From Galactobacillus timonensis (GTDB lineage Bacteria; Bacillota_I; Bacilli_A; Erysipelotrichales; Erysipelotrichaceae), in the NCBI RefSeq assembly GCF_900240265.1, contig NZ_LT964739.1:1988834-2052833 (forward strand): a stretch of 64,000 bases of DNA. Direction: 5' to 3'. Position numbers and translations under genes: made by a program. Under the pieces are notes generated by a model. It searched no databases, had not been told where the DNA came from, and worked only from the letters and a program-made list of their open reading frames with translations. This document shows, piece by piece, positions 9,263 to 18,481 of the stretch (positions are counted from its first letter, which is position 1; every line of letters begins with the position of its first letter).

Positions 9263-12200
9263 ATGCATACCCGCAGAAAACAGACGCTGCGCTTCATTGC
9301 ACAGACCAGAAGCCGCTTCGCTTCCCTGATGGCAATTGTCACGATCGGCTCCGCCTTCTTCATCGGTGTCTCATTTTCCTCCACCCTGATGGCCGACAGC
9401 GTCGATGCCTGGATGGACCGTACAAAGTTCCGTGACCTGACGCTTTATTCCAGCTATGGCTTTGATGATGACGATGTTGCCAATGTCGCTGCCGCCAAGG
9501 ATGTAGAGACGGCCGTCGGCGGTAAATGGGTCGATGTTTCCGCATCCTCCGGCAGCAATCAGATGATCACCCGCATCCATGCCTATGATCCCGATGCAGT
9601 GATGGATCAGCTCGAGCTGGTCGAAGGAAGGATGCCGCAGGCTGACAATGAAGCCGTTGCGGAAGTCAGTTCCGCCGACCATAAGAGTTTCACCATCGGC
9701 AGCGAAGTGACACTGACCCGTCCCGAAAATGATCTTGACGATTTTCTGTCGGTCGATACGGTGACGATTGTCGGTACCGTCCGTACGCCTCTGTATCTGA
9801 ATACGGCAAAAGAGGAAAGTACACTTTCCTCGCAGGATCTGGAAACCTTTCTTTATGTTCCATCCTCTGCCTTTACGATGGACTACGATACGGAGATCGC
9901 TGTCTTGAGCAAAGACGGCGCTTCCTATGATGCTTTTTCGGATGCCTATTACGATTACAGCCGTACATTGAAGGATGAAATCACCGCCATCCAGCTGGCA
10001 GACGGTACCCATCGCCGCCAGCAGATCGTAGCCGATGCTGAGCAGGACTATAACGAGGGCCTTCAGGAGTACGAAGACGGAAAGAAGACTTTCGACGATG
10101 AAATAGCCGAAGCCAAGCAGAAGCTGGCTGATTCCCAACAGGAGATTAATGACGACTGGAAGGAAATCAACGATAATTCCCAGAAGCTTGAGGACGCTCA
10201 GGCGACCCTCGATCAATCAGAGACCGATGCCTACCAGCAGATTTATGATGCCCGGGCCAAAATCGCCTCCGGACGCAGACAGCTCGAAGAAGGGCAGAAA
10301 CAGCTTGACGAACAGAAGGAAACGGCTGAGGCCGGCATTTCCCGGCTCAATACGCTGAAGGATTCTCTGACGCAAGCCTCCTCATTCCTTTCTTCCCTGG
10401 AAACAATGATCGCCCGTCTTTCGGTATTACATCAGCAGGAAACGCTGTCGGAAGCGGATCAGCAGGAGCTGCAGATGTATCAGGCAGCTCTGCGGGCGCC
10501 GGTCAGTGATCCTGCCGTTCTACTGAATTATGCCCAAGGAGCCTATGCGGCTGCGCAGACGCAGATTTATCAGCAGCTTTCGGTAAATTCGGATTCGCTT
10601 TCGCAGGCGGGTATTTCTTTTCCTTCGGACGGGAGCTCACTGACTTCGTTATCCCTGACTTCCATGGCCGCTGCGGCAGAGACAAAAGCAGCCTCGATCC
10701 AGCAGCAGCTCGATGATGCTCAGCAGACGATCGACGAAAACAGTGCGGAACTTGACAAGGCATATGAACTTACCGTCAACGGTGCTGTTGAACTGGAGCA
10801 GAAGATTGCCGATGGCCAGCAGGAGATCAATGACGGCTGGGCCGAGATCACGGAAGCGAAGCAGAAACTGATCGACGGCCAGAAGGAACTGGACGAGGGG
10901 AAGCAGGAGCTTGAGGATCAGAAGGCAGATGGGCAGAAGGAACTGGATGATTCATGGCAGAAGCTGCAGGACGCCTGTCAGAAAATTGACGATCTCAAGG
11001 AAGAAAAGTGGACGATCCTTGATCGGACTTCCATGTATGGCCCGGAATCCTATCGGCAGTCAGTCAAGCAGATGGCATCGATCGCATCAATCTTTCCTCT
11101 GTTCTTTGTCATGGTCGCGGCCCTGGTATGCATGACCGCGATGACACGCATGGTCGACGAGAACCGGGGACAGCTCGGCATTCTGCGCGCACTCGGCTAT
11201 ACGCCGCTGCAGTGCATGAGCACCTATCTCTGGTATGCGGGCAGTGCCGGCATCCTGGGTACGCTGCTGGGAGCGGTTGTCGGCAGTCTGACCTTTCCGA
11301 TCATCATCTATACAGCCTGGGGCATGATGTACAATCTTCCTTCGGCTGTTTCCGAAATACCGGTGAACTACATTGCAATCGCCATGATCGTTTTCCCTTT
11401 GACTCTGTTAGTGACAACGGCATGGGTAGCACACCAGGATCTCAAGGAAAAGCCAGCCAGCCTGATGCGTCCGAAGTCTCCGAAGATGGGACGGCGCATG
11501 CTGCTGGAAAAGTGGAAAGCGCTCTGGAAGCGGCTTTCCTTTTCCAGCAAGATTACGCTGCGCAACCTTGTCCGCTACAAGCAGCGCTTCTTTTTCACGG
11601 TGGTCGGCGTTGCCGGCTGTACGGCACTGCTGGTGACCGGCTTTGGCATCCGCAGTTCCATTTCAACAATGTCAACGGTACAGTATGGCGAACTGACGCA
11701 CTATGATGCGGCTTTGACGATGGACAGTTCCTACTGGCTTGCGGATGAAGAACGAACCGTCACAGACAGCGGTCTGAGTGAATGGATCGTAGAAACAGGC
11801 ATGGAACACCTGGAAGTAAAGCATACGGATGATTCTGAAACGATGGCGGTTTATGTCTTCTTCTCCCCATCGGATCAGGCAAAGGCAATGACGCTGAGAA
11901 CACGCAGCAGCCACGAGGATGTTGCCCTTTCTTCGGAAGGGATTGAGATCAGTGAAAAGGAAGCCGAGAATCTGAAGGTATCGATCGGCGACACGGTGGA
12001 GATTGTCAAGGACGATGTCTCCTATAACGCCCTGATTGCGGGCATCTATGAAAGCTATCTGCAGCAGGGCATCGTAATGTCATCGGATGCCTATCGGGCA
12101 ATCTTTGAAACGGATGCCGATGCTAACAGCCTTTTGATCAAGGCACAGGAAGGAAAGACGGATGATCTGCGCACGCTGATCAGTGATGGATCCCATCTTG

Positions 12201-12658
12201 ACTCTGTTTCCTATACGGCTGATAACGTTGCCAAGTATGCGCACATGGTCAATTCGCTTGGCTATATCGTCGGCGTTATCATCCTTTGTTCGATGGCCCT
12301 TGCCTTTGTGGTGATCGGCAACCTGACCAGCATCAACATTGCCGAGCGCCAGCGTGAGATCGCCACACTCAAGGTACTTGGCTTCCGGGGGAAGGAAGTG
12401 CAGCAGTACATCTTCCAGGAGAACAATATTCTTACCGCCGTCGGTGCTGTGTGCGGCCTGCCGGTCGGTGTCTGGCTGCACCACTGGATCATGCGGCAGG
12501 TGGAAATGGACAGTGTCATGTTTGGGCGCACGATCCCGGCGGTGGATCTTGTCGCTTCCCTTTTACTGACGTGCCTGTTTGGAATTGTGGTAGACTTCTT
12601 TATGCGCCGCCGTCTGCAGGAAATCCAGATGGTGGAATCATTGAAGAGTATTGAATAA
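9263..12658 (+). CDS. FtsX-family ABC permease with long extracytoplasmic coiled coil
   Basis: Membrane subunit of the exporter, about 1131 residues. It has an N-terminal membrane segment (around residues 15-38) and a large extracytoplasmic region in which residues of about 250-590 are Gln/Glu/Lys/Asp-rich coiled coil with recurring DGQKELDEG-like heptads. An FtsX core with three membrane segments follows (about 600-735), then another segment near 770, a second outside domain, and the last FtsX core (about 995-1125). This is the known two-FtsX-domain permease plan, but the coiled coil is unusually long. Start choice is uncertain: GTG 9254, GTG 9257 and ATG 9263 are all in frame and none has a clear ribosome site; ATG was taken. 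Confidence 0.9.
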   Translation: MHTRRKQTLRFIAQTRSRFASLMAIVTIGSAFFIGVSFSSTLMADSVDAWMDRTKFRDLTLYSSYGFDDDDVANVAAAKDVETAVGGKWVDVSASSGSNQMITRIHAYDPDAVMDQLELVEGRMPQADNEAVAEVSSADHKSFTIGSEVTLTRPENDLDDFLSVDTVTIVGTVRTPLYLNTAKEESTLSSQDLETFLYVPSSAFTMDYDTEIAVLSKDGASYDAFSDAYYDYSRTLKDEITAIQLADGTHRRQQIVADAEQDYNEGLQEYEDGKKTFDDEIAEAKQKLADSQQEINDDWKEINDNSQKLEDAQATLDQSETDAYQQIYDARAKIASGRRQLEEGQKQLDEQKETAEAGISRLNTLKDSLTQASSFLSSLETMIARLSVLHQQETLSEADQQELQMYQAALRAPVSDPAVLLNYAQGAYAAAQTQIYQQLSVNSDSLSQAGISFPSDGSSLTSLSLTSMAAAAETKAASIQQQLDDAQQTIDENSAELDKAYELTVNGAVELEQKIADGQQEINDGWAEITEAKQKLIDGQKELDEGKQELEDQKADGQKELDDSWQKLQDACQKIDDLKEEKWTILDRTSMYGPESYRQSVKQMASIASIFPLFFVMVAALVCMTAMTRMVDENRGQLGILRALGYTPLQCMSTYLWYAGSAGILGTLLGAVVGSLTFPIIIYTAWGMMYNLPSAVSEIPVNYIAIAMIVFPLTLLVTTAWVAHQDLKEKPASLMRPKSPKMGRRMLLEKWKALWKRLSFSSKITLRNLVRYKQRFFFTVVGVAGCTALLVTGFGIRSSISTMSTVQYGELTHYDAALTMDSSYWLADEERTVTDSGLSEWIVETGMEHLEVKHTDDSETMAVYVFFSPSDQAKAMTLRTRSSHEDVALSSEGIEISEKEAENLKVSIGDTVEIVKDDVSYNALIAGIYESYLQQGIVMSSDAYRAIFETDADANSLLIKAQEGKTDDLRTLISDGSHLDSVSYTADNVAKYAHMVNSLGYIVGVIILCSMALAFVVIGNLTSINIAERQREIATLKVLGFRGKEVQQYIFQENNILTAVGAVCGLPVGVWLHHWIMRQVEMDSVMFGRTIPAVDLVASLLLTCLFGIVVDFFMRRRLQEIQMVESLKSIE

Positions 12659-12671
12659 AGCGGAGCCGATC

Positions 12672-13091
12672 ATGTTGCTGCGTAAAAATGATGGTATCGA
12701 TCCCCAAAAGCGCCTAGGAAAAACAATCAATGGGACAGTCTTTGTTTACCGCTGCTCTTTTTGCGGAACTGTTGCGGTAAATGAAAAAATGGAAGCAGCG
12801 TTCTGTCCCGCCTGCGGCAGAAGAATGCGCCGGCTTGTTCCATTGAAGAAGGCAGATGATATGGAACATGTTTTCCCGGTTCGCAAGGTGGTGGACGGGA
12901 AAAAGGTATGGACCGTTTCCCATCCGGCTGCCGGGGCATGGCAGATGTCGATTCAGGTTTATGAAGACGGCTCGTACTGTCTGCTTCATTTTGGAGAGAA
13001 TGATCTCCCCGTTGTCGAAGACAGCGAAGATACTGCCGTTTTCTATGTTGTTACAATGAAGGGGACGCTGCTGCAGGGAGAAGTGAAATGA
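12672..13091 (+). CDS. Small zinc-ribbon protein, function unknown
   Basis: A protein of 139 residues starting at ATG 12672, which has GCGGAG six bases ahead; a TTG at 12651 is in frame but overlaps the permease end. Two CxxC pairs (YRCSFCG and FCPACGRR), about 20 residues apart, form a rubredoxin-like zinc ribbon near the N terminus. The rest is a beta-rich domain without a motif I recognise. The last four bases overlap the femX-like start (ATGA), so the two are translationally coupled. Confidence 0.8.
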   Translation: MLLRKNDGIDPQKRLGKTINGTVFVYRCSFCGTVAVNEKMEAAFCPACGRRMRRLVPLKKADDMEHVFPVRKVVDGKKVWTVSHPAAGAWQMSIQVYEDGSYCLLHFGENDLPVVEDSEDTAVFYVVTMKGTLLQGEVK

Positions 13092-14368
13092 AATTTGTTG
13101 TAGATGTTGAGCCGGAGCGGTTTGATCGCTTTGCGATTTCCTGCCCGTGGAATCATTATTCGAAGACCAGTCCCTTCATTGAGCTGAAGAAACCGGAATA
13201 TTCCGAGGGCCATCTGCTCGGTGTTGAGGATGATGAGGGAAATCTGATCGCCAGCGCCGTAATGGTTTTCAAGAAGACAATCGTTCCCATTGGACGCTAT
13301 GCCTATGTTCAGTACGGATTCAATCTGGATATTGCGGATCATGAACTGATCCGCTATTTTGCGCAGCAGCTGAGGGATTATGCAGAAAGCCGGGGGGCTT
13401 TTGATCTGCGCATGGACTTCAATATTACGCGGATTGAGCACAACAAGGATGGCAGCCTCAAAGAAGGCGGCTTCAATCATGAATACGTTACCGGGATCCT
13501 GCAGGAGTGCGGCTATACGCATCTTGGATACAACTACGGATATTCGGGCAACTGGATGAGCCGCTATACCTATCGTCTGAATCTTGATCGGCCCTTTGCA
13601 GATGTTCTGAAGGGGATCAAGCGCTGCCGCATCTATGACACAAAAAACAAGGAACGTGACGTCAAGGTCCGCGCCGGCAGACGTGACGAGCTGCATCATC
13701 TGGTGGAAAATGAGGATCTTCTTTCGCAGCAGCGCGGTTTCAAGCCGAAGGATATTCACTACTTTGAAAAGTTTTGGGATCTGTATGAGCCCTATGTGCA
13801 TTACTTTATTGTGACGACCAATTATCATCGGGCCAAGCTGAATCTGATGAAGCTGATGGAAGACAATACGGCAAAGGCTGCGAAGTTGAAAGATCCACAT
13901 AAGATCGAAGATCTTAACAAGCAGAATACGGCCCTTGCCAAAGAGATCAGGGAACTGGAAGAGGGCGGCTATGATCAGGACGAAGAGAAGGTCATCGGGG
14001 CCAAGTTCATGATCATGCAGGGCGTCAACGTCTGGAACGTCAACATGTTTACGACCAAGACGCTGCTCAACTTCCGGGCCGCCTTTGCGCTGCATCGCTA
14101 TGCGCTGGAGAAGCTGTACAACGAAGGGGCGAAGACCTATGACTTTGAAGGTATTTCGGGATCGATGGACCCGAAGGATCCCTACTATGGTCTGAATGAT
14201 TTCAAAAAGTCGTTCGGCGGTGATTTCCTTGAATTCCTTGGCGAATTTGATGCCGTGATCAATCAGAAAAAATACGATACATGGCTGAAGGGCGATCGTC
14301 TTTATCGCGGCGTGCGCCGTCGTATGGGGCGGATTGTCTATAAAAGATCGGAATCTGAGAGGAACTGA
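13088..14368 (+). CDS. FemABX/MurM-type aminoacyltransferase
   Basis: Enzyme family that moves an amino acid from aminoacyl-tRNA to the Lys side chain of lipid II, making the interpeptide bridge of peptidoglycan. It has 426 residues: an N-terminal GNAT-like half (PWNHYSKTSPFIEL, GRYAYVQYGFNLD) and a second GNAT half (FALHRYALEKLYNEGAKTYDFEGISGS). A charged helical arm of about 60 residues (near 255-305), like the FemA coiled-coil arm, lies between them. GISGSMDPKDPYYGLNDFKKSFGG matches the conserved C-terminal FemX motif in part. Which residue is added cannot be told from sequence. Confidence 0.9.
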   Translation: MKFVVDVEPERFDRFAISCPWNHYSKTSPFIELKKPEYSEGHLLGVEDDEGNLIASAVMVFKKTIVPIGRYAYVQYGFNLDIADHELIRYFAQQLRDYAESRGAFDLRMDFNITRIEHNKDGSLKEGGFNHEYVTGILQECGYTHLGYNYGYSGNWMSRYTYRLNLDRPFADVLKGIKRCRIYDTKNKERDVKVRAGRRDELHHLVENEDLLSQQRGFKPKDIHYFEKFWDLYEPYVHYFIVTTNYHRAKLNLMKLMEDNTAKAAKLKDPHKIEDLNKQNTALAKEIRELEEGGYDQDEEKVIGAKFMIMQGVNVWNVNMFTTKTLLNFRAAFALHRYALEKLYNEGAKTYDFEGISGSMDPKDPYYGLNDFKKSFGGDFLEFLGEFDAVINQKKYDTWLKGDRLYRGVRRRMGRIVYKRSESERN

Positions 14369-14440
14369 CGGTCGTAACAGCTTTCATGTTGTGTTACAAT
14401 CAACCCGTTAAATTATAAGGAAAAGGTAAGAGATTAGAAG

Positions 14441-16681
14441 ATGGCTAAGTACGTAAAGAGCTGGGATTTCTACGGCCGCACAATCACTGTTGAAAACGGT
14501 GAGATGGCGAAACAGGCAGGCGGATCTGTATTGATCCGCTACAATGACACGGTTGTTCTGTCGACGGCGACAGCTTCCCACGAGGCAAAGGACACAGATT
14601 TCTTTCCGCTGACGGTTCTCTACAACGAGAAGATGTATGCGGAGGGTGCGATTCCGGGCAACTTCATTCGTCGTGAAGGACGTCCGACGGAGCATGCGAC
14701 GCTGACGGCGCGTCTGATTGACCGTCCGATTCGTCCGCTGTTTGCGGAGGGATTCCGCAACGAGGTTCAGATTGTCAATACGGTGCTTTCGCTGGATCCG
14801 GACTGTGACAGCGGCATGGCTGCAATGTTCGGTTCGTCGCTGGCACTGTGCATTTCGGATATTCCGTTCAACGGTCCGATTGCGGGCGTGATCGTCGGCA
14901 AGGTTGACGGGAAACTTGTTGTCAATCCTACCGTTGAAGAGACAGAGCGTGCAACATTGACTCTGACCGTTGCCGGTACCAAGGAAGCCATCAACATGGT
15001 TGAGGCCGGCGCCAAGGAAGTCAGTGAAGAAGAGATGATCGAGGCTCTTGAGTTCGGTCATGAGCGTATCAAGGAGCTGTGCGCGATCGAAGAGGAAGTG
15101 ATCGCCGCATGTGCGAAGCCGAAGATGGAGGTTGTTCTGTATGAGATCAGCCCGGATATCAAGGCATATATCAACGAGCACGGGAAGAAGGCCATTGAAG
15201 AGGCTGTTTCCATCAAGGGCAAGCTGGAGCGCTATGGCAAGATTGAGGAACTGAGTCAGCAGATGGTTGATGAGGTCGCCTCGAATATGACATGGGCGGA
15301 TGAAGCTGCTCTGGAAAAGGCAAAGAAGCAGGCACGTGAATACTGCACGGAGATTGAGGCCGGCGAAGTTCGCCGTCTGATCTCGGAAGAGAAGATCCGT
15401 CCGGATGGACGCAAGCTCGATGAGCTTCGTCCGCTGAATTCGCAGGTTGACATTCTGCCGCGCGTTCATGGTTCGGCCATGTTTACCCGCGGTGAGACGC
15501 AGGTTCTTTCGATTACGACGCTGGGTACGCTGGATGATGCGCAGCAGATCGATGATCTGACGCCGCTCAAGGAAAAGCACTTCATGCATCAGTACAACTT
15601 CCCGCCGTTCTCAGTTGGTGAAGTCGGACGTATGTCTTCGCCGGGCCGCCGTGAAATCGGTCATGGTGCGCTGGGTGAGCGTGCGCTGCGGGCAGTCATT
15701 CCTTCAATCGATGAGTTCCCGTATACGATCCGTACGGTTGCGGAAGTTCTGGAATCCAATGGTTCCTCTTCGCAGGCTTCAATCTGCGCCGGAACAATGT
15801 CGCTGATGGCGGCAGGTGTTCCGATCAAGGCGATGGTTGCCGGTGTTGCTATGGGGCTGATTACAGTCGGCAATTCCTACTCGATCCTGACGGATATTCA
15901 GGGTATGGAAGATCATTACGGCGATATGGACTTCAAGGTAGCCGGAACGCGTGAAGGCATTACGGCTCTGCAGATGGATATCAAGGTGTCCGGCATTTCG
16001 ATGGACATCATGCGGGAAGCTCTTGCGCAGGCGCATAAGGGCCGGATGCAGATTCTGGACAATATGGAGACGGCCATCAGCGCTCCGCGTGACCATGTGT
16101 CGAAGTGGGCTCCGAAGTTCGCTATTCTGCACATTCCGACGGACAAGATCCGCGATGTCATCGGCAAGGGCGGAGAAACCATCAACAAGATCATTGAGGA
16201 CTGCAACCAGGTGAAGATCAATGTGGAAGAGGACGGAACGGTTGCCATCTACCACAATGATCAGGAGATGATTGACAAGGCCAAGGGCATCATCGAGGAT
16301 CTGACCCGTGAGGCTGAGGTCGGTGATGTGTTTGATGCGACGGTTTCCGAGGTTCGTGAGAGCTTTGCCTTCGTGACCCTGTTCCCGGGTACCGATGCGC
16401 TGCTCCATGTTTCGGAGCTGGCATGGGAGCGTACGCCGAATATCGGCGATGTACTCCATGAGGGTGATACGATCCGCGTTAAGGTCATCGCCAAGGATGA
16501 AAGCGGCAAGCTGAAGGTATCGGCACGTGAACTTCTGCCGAAGCCGGAAGGCTATGTTGAGCCGAAGAAGGGCGGCCTGCGGCCGCAGAAGGGCAGCGGC
16601 CACGGGTATCACAATAACCGCAACGATCATCGGGAAGGATCCGGTGTTGAGCGCCGTTCCTTCAAGAAGAGCCAGGATTAA
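14441..16681 (+). CDS. pnp: Polynucleotide phosphorylase
   Basis: Phosphorolytic 3'-5' exoribonuclease of mRNA decay. It has 746 residues, slightly longer than usual because of a basic Gly/His/Arg/Asn-rich tail after about residue 700. Two RNase PH domains (SVLIRYNDTVVLSTATAS at the start; second domain from about residue 310 with RGETQVLS) are joined by the helical PNPase domain. The KH domain has VIGKGGETI, and an S1 domain follows (VGDVFDATVSEVRESFAFV). It is separate from rpsO and ends with its own terminator. Confidence 0.98.
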   Translation: MAKYVKSWDFYGRTITVENGEMAKQAGGSVLIRYNDTVVLSTATASHEAKDTDFFPLTVLYNEKMYAEGAIPGNFIRREGRPTEHATLTARLIDRPIRPLFAEGFRNEVQIVNTVLSLDPDCDSGMAAMFGSSLALCISDIPFNGPIAGVIVGKVDGKLVVNPTVEETERATLTLTVAGTKEAINMVEAGAKEVSEEEMIEALEFGHERIKELCAIEEEVIAACAKPKMEVVLYEISPDIKAYINEHGKKAIEEAVSIKGKLERYGKIEELSQQMVDEVASNMTWADEAALEKAKKQAREYCTEIEAGEVRRLISEEKIRPDGRKLDELRPLNSQVDILPRVHGSAMFTRGETQVLSITTLGTLDDAQQIDDLTPLKEKHFMHQYNFPPFSVGEVGRMSSPGRREIGHGALGERALRAVIPSIDEFPYTIRTVAEVLESNGSSSQASICAGTMSLMAAGVPIKAMVAGVAMGLITVGNSYSILTDIQGMEDHYGDMDFKVAGTREGITALQMDIKVSGISMDIMREALAQAHKGRMQILDNMETAISAPRDHVSKWAPKFAILHIPTDKIRDVIGKGGETINKIIEDCNQVKINVEEDGTVAIYHNDQEMIDKAKGIIEDLTREAEVGDVFDATVSEVRESFAFVTLFPGTDALLHVSELAWERTPNIGDVLHEGDTIRVKVIAKDESGKLKVSARELLPKPEGYVEPKKGGLRPQKGSGHGYHNNRNDHREGSGVERRSFKKSQD

Positions 16682-16694
16682 CAAAGATCAGGAA

Positions 16695-16728
16695 AAGCCG
16701 CAGTAATCGATCTGCGGCTTTCTTTCTC
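16695..16728 (+). terminator. Rho-independent terminator of pnp
   Basis: A perfect 9-bp stem AAGCCGCAG (16695-16703) and CTGCGGCTT (16712-16720) with an 8-base loop is followed by TCTTTCTCT. Confidence 0.88.
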
Positions 16729-16756
16729 TAAGGCATTTGATTACAGGAGGGTAATT

Positions 16757-16993
16757 ATGAGTGATCGGGAAACAATTTATGAACTACTGCAGGAGGCACA
16801 TGCGATCTCCTATCCGAAATACAGCGTCGGCAGGTTTCTGACTGCGATCAATGAGGATATCGGCCCGCTGGACCGTCTGTCGGATGGTGAAGTTGTCAGA
16901 CGTCTCTCGGGCTATGTGAAGCAGCCGTTCCACAAGAATCCGAAGCAGGATGAGGATGGGACGACGACGCTGACGTCCAACAGTTTTTTCTGA
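16757..16993 (+). CDS. Small conserved-looking protein, unknown function
   Basis: A protein of 78 residues with an excellent ribosome site (CAGGAGGGTAATT before ATG). The sequence is mixed alpha-helical and acidic, with YPKYSVGRFLTAINEDIG and LSDGEVVRRLSGYVKQPF as the most structured parts and a polar tail rich in Thr and Ser. No signal peptide or membrane segment is seen. It sits 11 bases ahead of trmB and is probably co-transcribed with it. I do not recognise the family. I considered and dismissed IreB (see rejected list). Confidence 0.75.
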   Translation: MSDRETIYELLQEAHAISYPKYSVGRFLTAINEDIGPLDRLSDGEVVRRLSGYVKQPFHKNPKQDEDGTTTLTSNSFF

Positions 16994-17004
16994 GGAATTG
17001 ACGG

Positions 17005-17673
17005 ATGCGGATGCGAAAGAAGAAGTGGGCGGAACCCTATCTGGAAGCCCATACGGACTATGTCTTGGGACATCCCGAAGAATACAGGGGAAAGTGGCAT
17101 GAGCTTCTTGGCTGCACTGTGCTGCATGTTGAGATCGGCTGCGGCAAGGGCGGCTATCTCAATGCCATGGCAAAGATGTATCCGGAAGAGGGATGGATCG
17201 GCATCGAGCGTGACAAGAGTGCAGCGGCCATGGCGGCGCGGCATGCGATCGAGGAAGAAAATGCGGATCTTCATAATCGCCGTCTGATTGCAGGTGATGC
17301 GCAGAATCTTCTGGACTGGTTTGCGGATGGTGAGATTCAGGTGATTCATCTCAATTTTTCGGATCCCTGGCCTAAGACCTATACGCATAAGCGGAGGTTG
17401 AGTTCTGAACGCTTTCTTGAGTTGTACCGCCGGGTTCTCGATCCTGAAACAGGGATGATTCGTATGAAGACGGATAACAAGGATCTGTTTTCAGATTCGG
17501 TTCTGTATTTTCTCCAGGGCGGTTTTACCTTTACGGAGTTCTCCGTGGATTTCCGCAGCAAACCTCATCCGGAGGATGCTGTGACGGAATATGAGCAGCG
17601 TTTTCTGGACCTTGGTCAGCCGATCTATCAGCTGGCGGCGATGCGTCAGAAACCGGCAGATATGATAAGATGA
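17005..17673 (+). CDS. trmB: tRNA (guanine(46)-N7)-methyltransferase TrmB
   Basis: SAM-dependent methylation of G46 in the variable loop of tRNA. It has 222 residues, with the SAM-binding VEIGCGKGGYL, the acidic GIERDKSAA, and the family-specific LNFSDPWPK...HKRRL motif. The C-terminal TEYEQRFLDLGQPIYQL is also typical. It follows the 78-residue protein by 11 bases and overlaps the lipoprotein gene by 4 bases (ATGA). Confidence 0.96.
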   Translation: MRMRKKKWAEPYLEAHTDYVLGHPEEYRGKWHELLGCTVLHVEIGCGKGGYLNAMAKMYPEEGWIGIERDKSAAAMAARHAIEEENADLHNRRLIAGDAQNLLDWFADGEIQVIHLNFSDPWPKTYTHKRRLSSERFLELYRRVLDPETGMIRMKTDNKDLFSDSVLYFLQGGFTFTEFSVDFRSKPHPEDAVTEYEQRFLDLGQPIYQLAAMRQKPADMIR

Positions 17674-18425
17674 TCAATGTGCATAACGTATGGAAGAAAA
17701 TTGCGACAGGTCTGCTCTGCCTGGCTCTTTTGAGCGGCTGCAGTGCCGTTTATCTCTCGGATCTTACGTCCGATGTTTCGCGGCGGCTGGCGGATTTGAT
17801 GGCGGAAGAAACCATGCGGCCGACATACAGTCACCGCTATTACGATTACTATATTGATCCTTCGATCGGCCGGGTTACAGCCTATGCGACGAGCAATGTG
17901 TTTCAGATGGACGGCATTCAGTTCATCATGAATCTGAACGTGGCTAGAATTATTGCCGGATCCTATTACAATACGCAGGCGGACTGGGCAAGCGTCGGTC
18001 AGCGTCTGCCGGAGACGGATCTTTCCGGAACCTATACGGACTGGAACGGGGAAGAACACAATTACCGGGTCAAGATCTATCTGCTCGGGGAGCAGTACTA
18101 TACGCTGGTTGATACGGACTATGTATGTTTCGCCTCCATCAGCAACCGTCTGGAAGCGGCACGTCTGGCAGCAGAAATGGTCCGGATTGCGCGGACCATC
18201 CGGGTTCATTCTTCGACGGTTCTTTCATCGTTTTCAAACCGTGTCGTCATCAGCGGGACGCGGCAGCGCCTGAATCTTTTCCAGGAGATTGCGCCGGAAA
18301 ACGGGGCGATTGAAGAGCTGTTTGACAATGAAAACTTTACCAATGAAGACGGCCAGACTCCTGCGCCTACAGTGACTCCTGCACCGGATGGTACAGGGGT
18401 GGGTGAGGAAACGCAAGAACCATAA
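17670..18425 (+). CDS. Predicted lipoprotein, unknown function
   Basis: A protein of 251 residues with a signal peptide and lipobox LLSGC (Cys about 24), so it is expected on the outer face of the membrane. The mature part is Tyr-rich early (YSHRYYDYYIDPS), continues as a globular domain with no motif I recognise, and ends in a Pro/Thr/Gly/Glu-rich low-complexity tail (about 225-251). Start ATG 17670 overlaps the trmB stop by 4 bases. The gene may belong to the surface functions that precede murC. Confidence 0.8.
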   Translation: MINVHNVWKKIATGLLCLALLSGCSAVYLSDLTSDVSRRLADLMAEETMRPTYSHRYYDYYIDPSIGRVTAYATSNVFQMDGIQFIMNLNVARIIAGSYYNTQADWASVGQRLPETDLSGTYTDWNGEEHNYRVKIYLLGEQYYTLVDTDYVCFASISNRLEAARLAAEMVRIARTIRVHSSTVLSSFSNRVVISGTRQRLNLFQEIAPENGAIEELFDNENFTNEDGQTPAPTVTPAPDGTGVGEETQEP

Positions 18426-18481
18426 CACATATGCTGAAAAATAAGTAAAATATAGGAGAGATCAGAAAGGAACCAAAGACA

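Noticed and set aside
16757..16993. IreB/UPF0297-like protein
   Set aside because: Size is close, but the sequence does not show the family pattern I remember; left as unknown.
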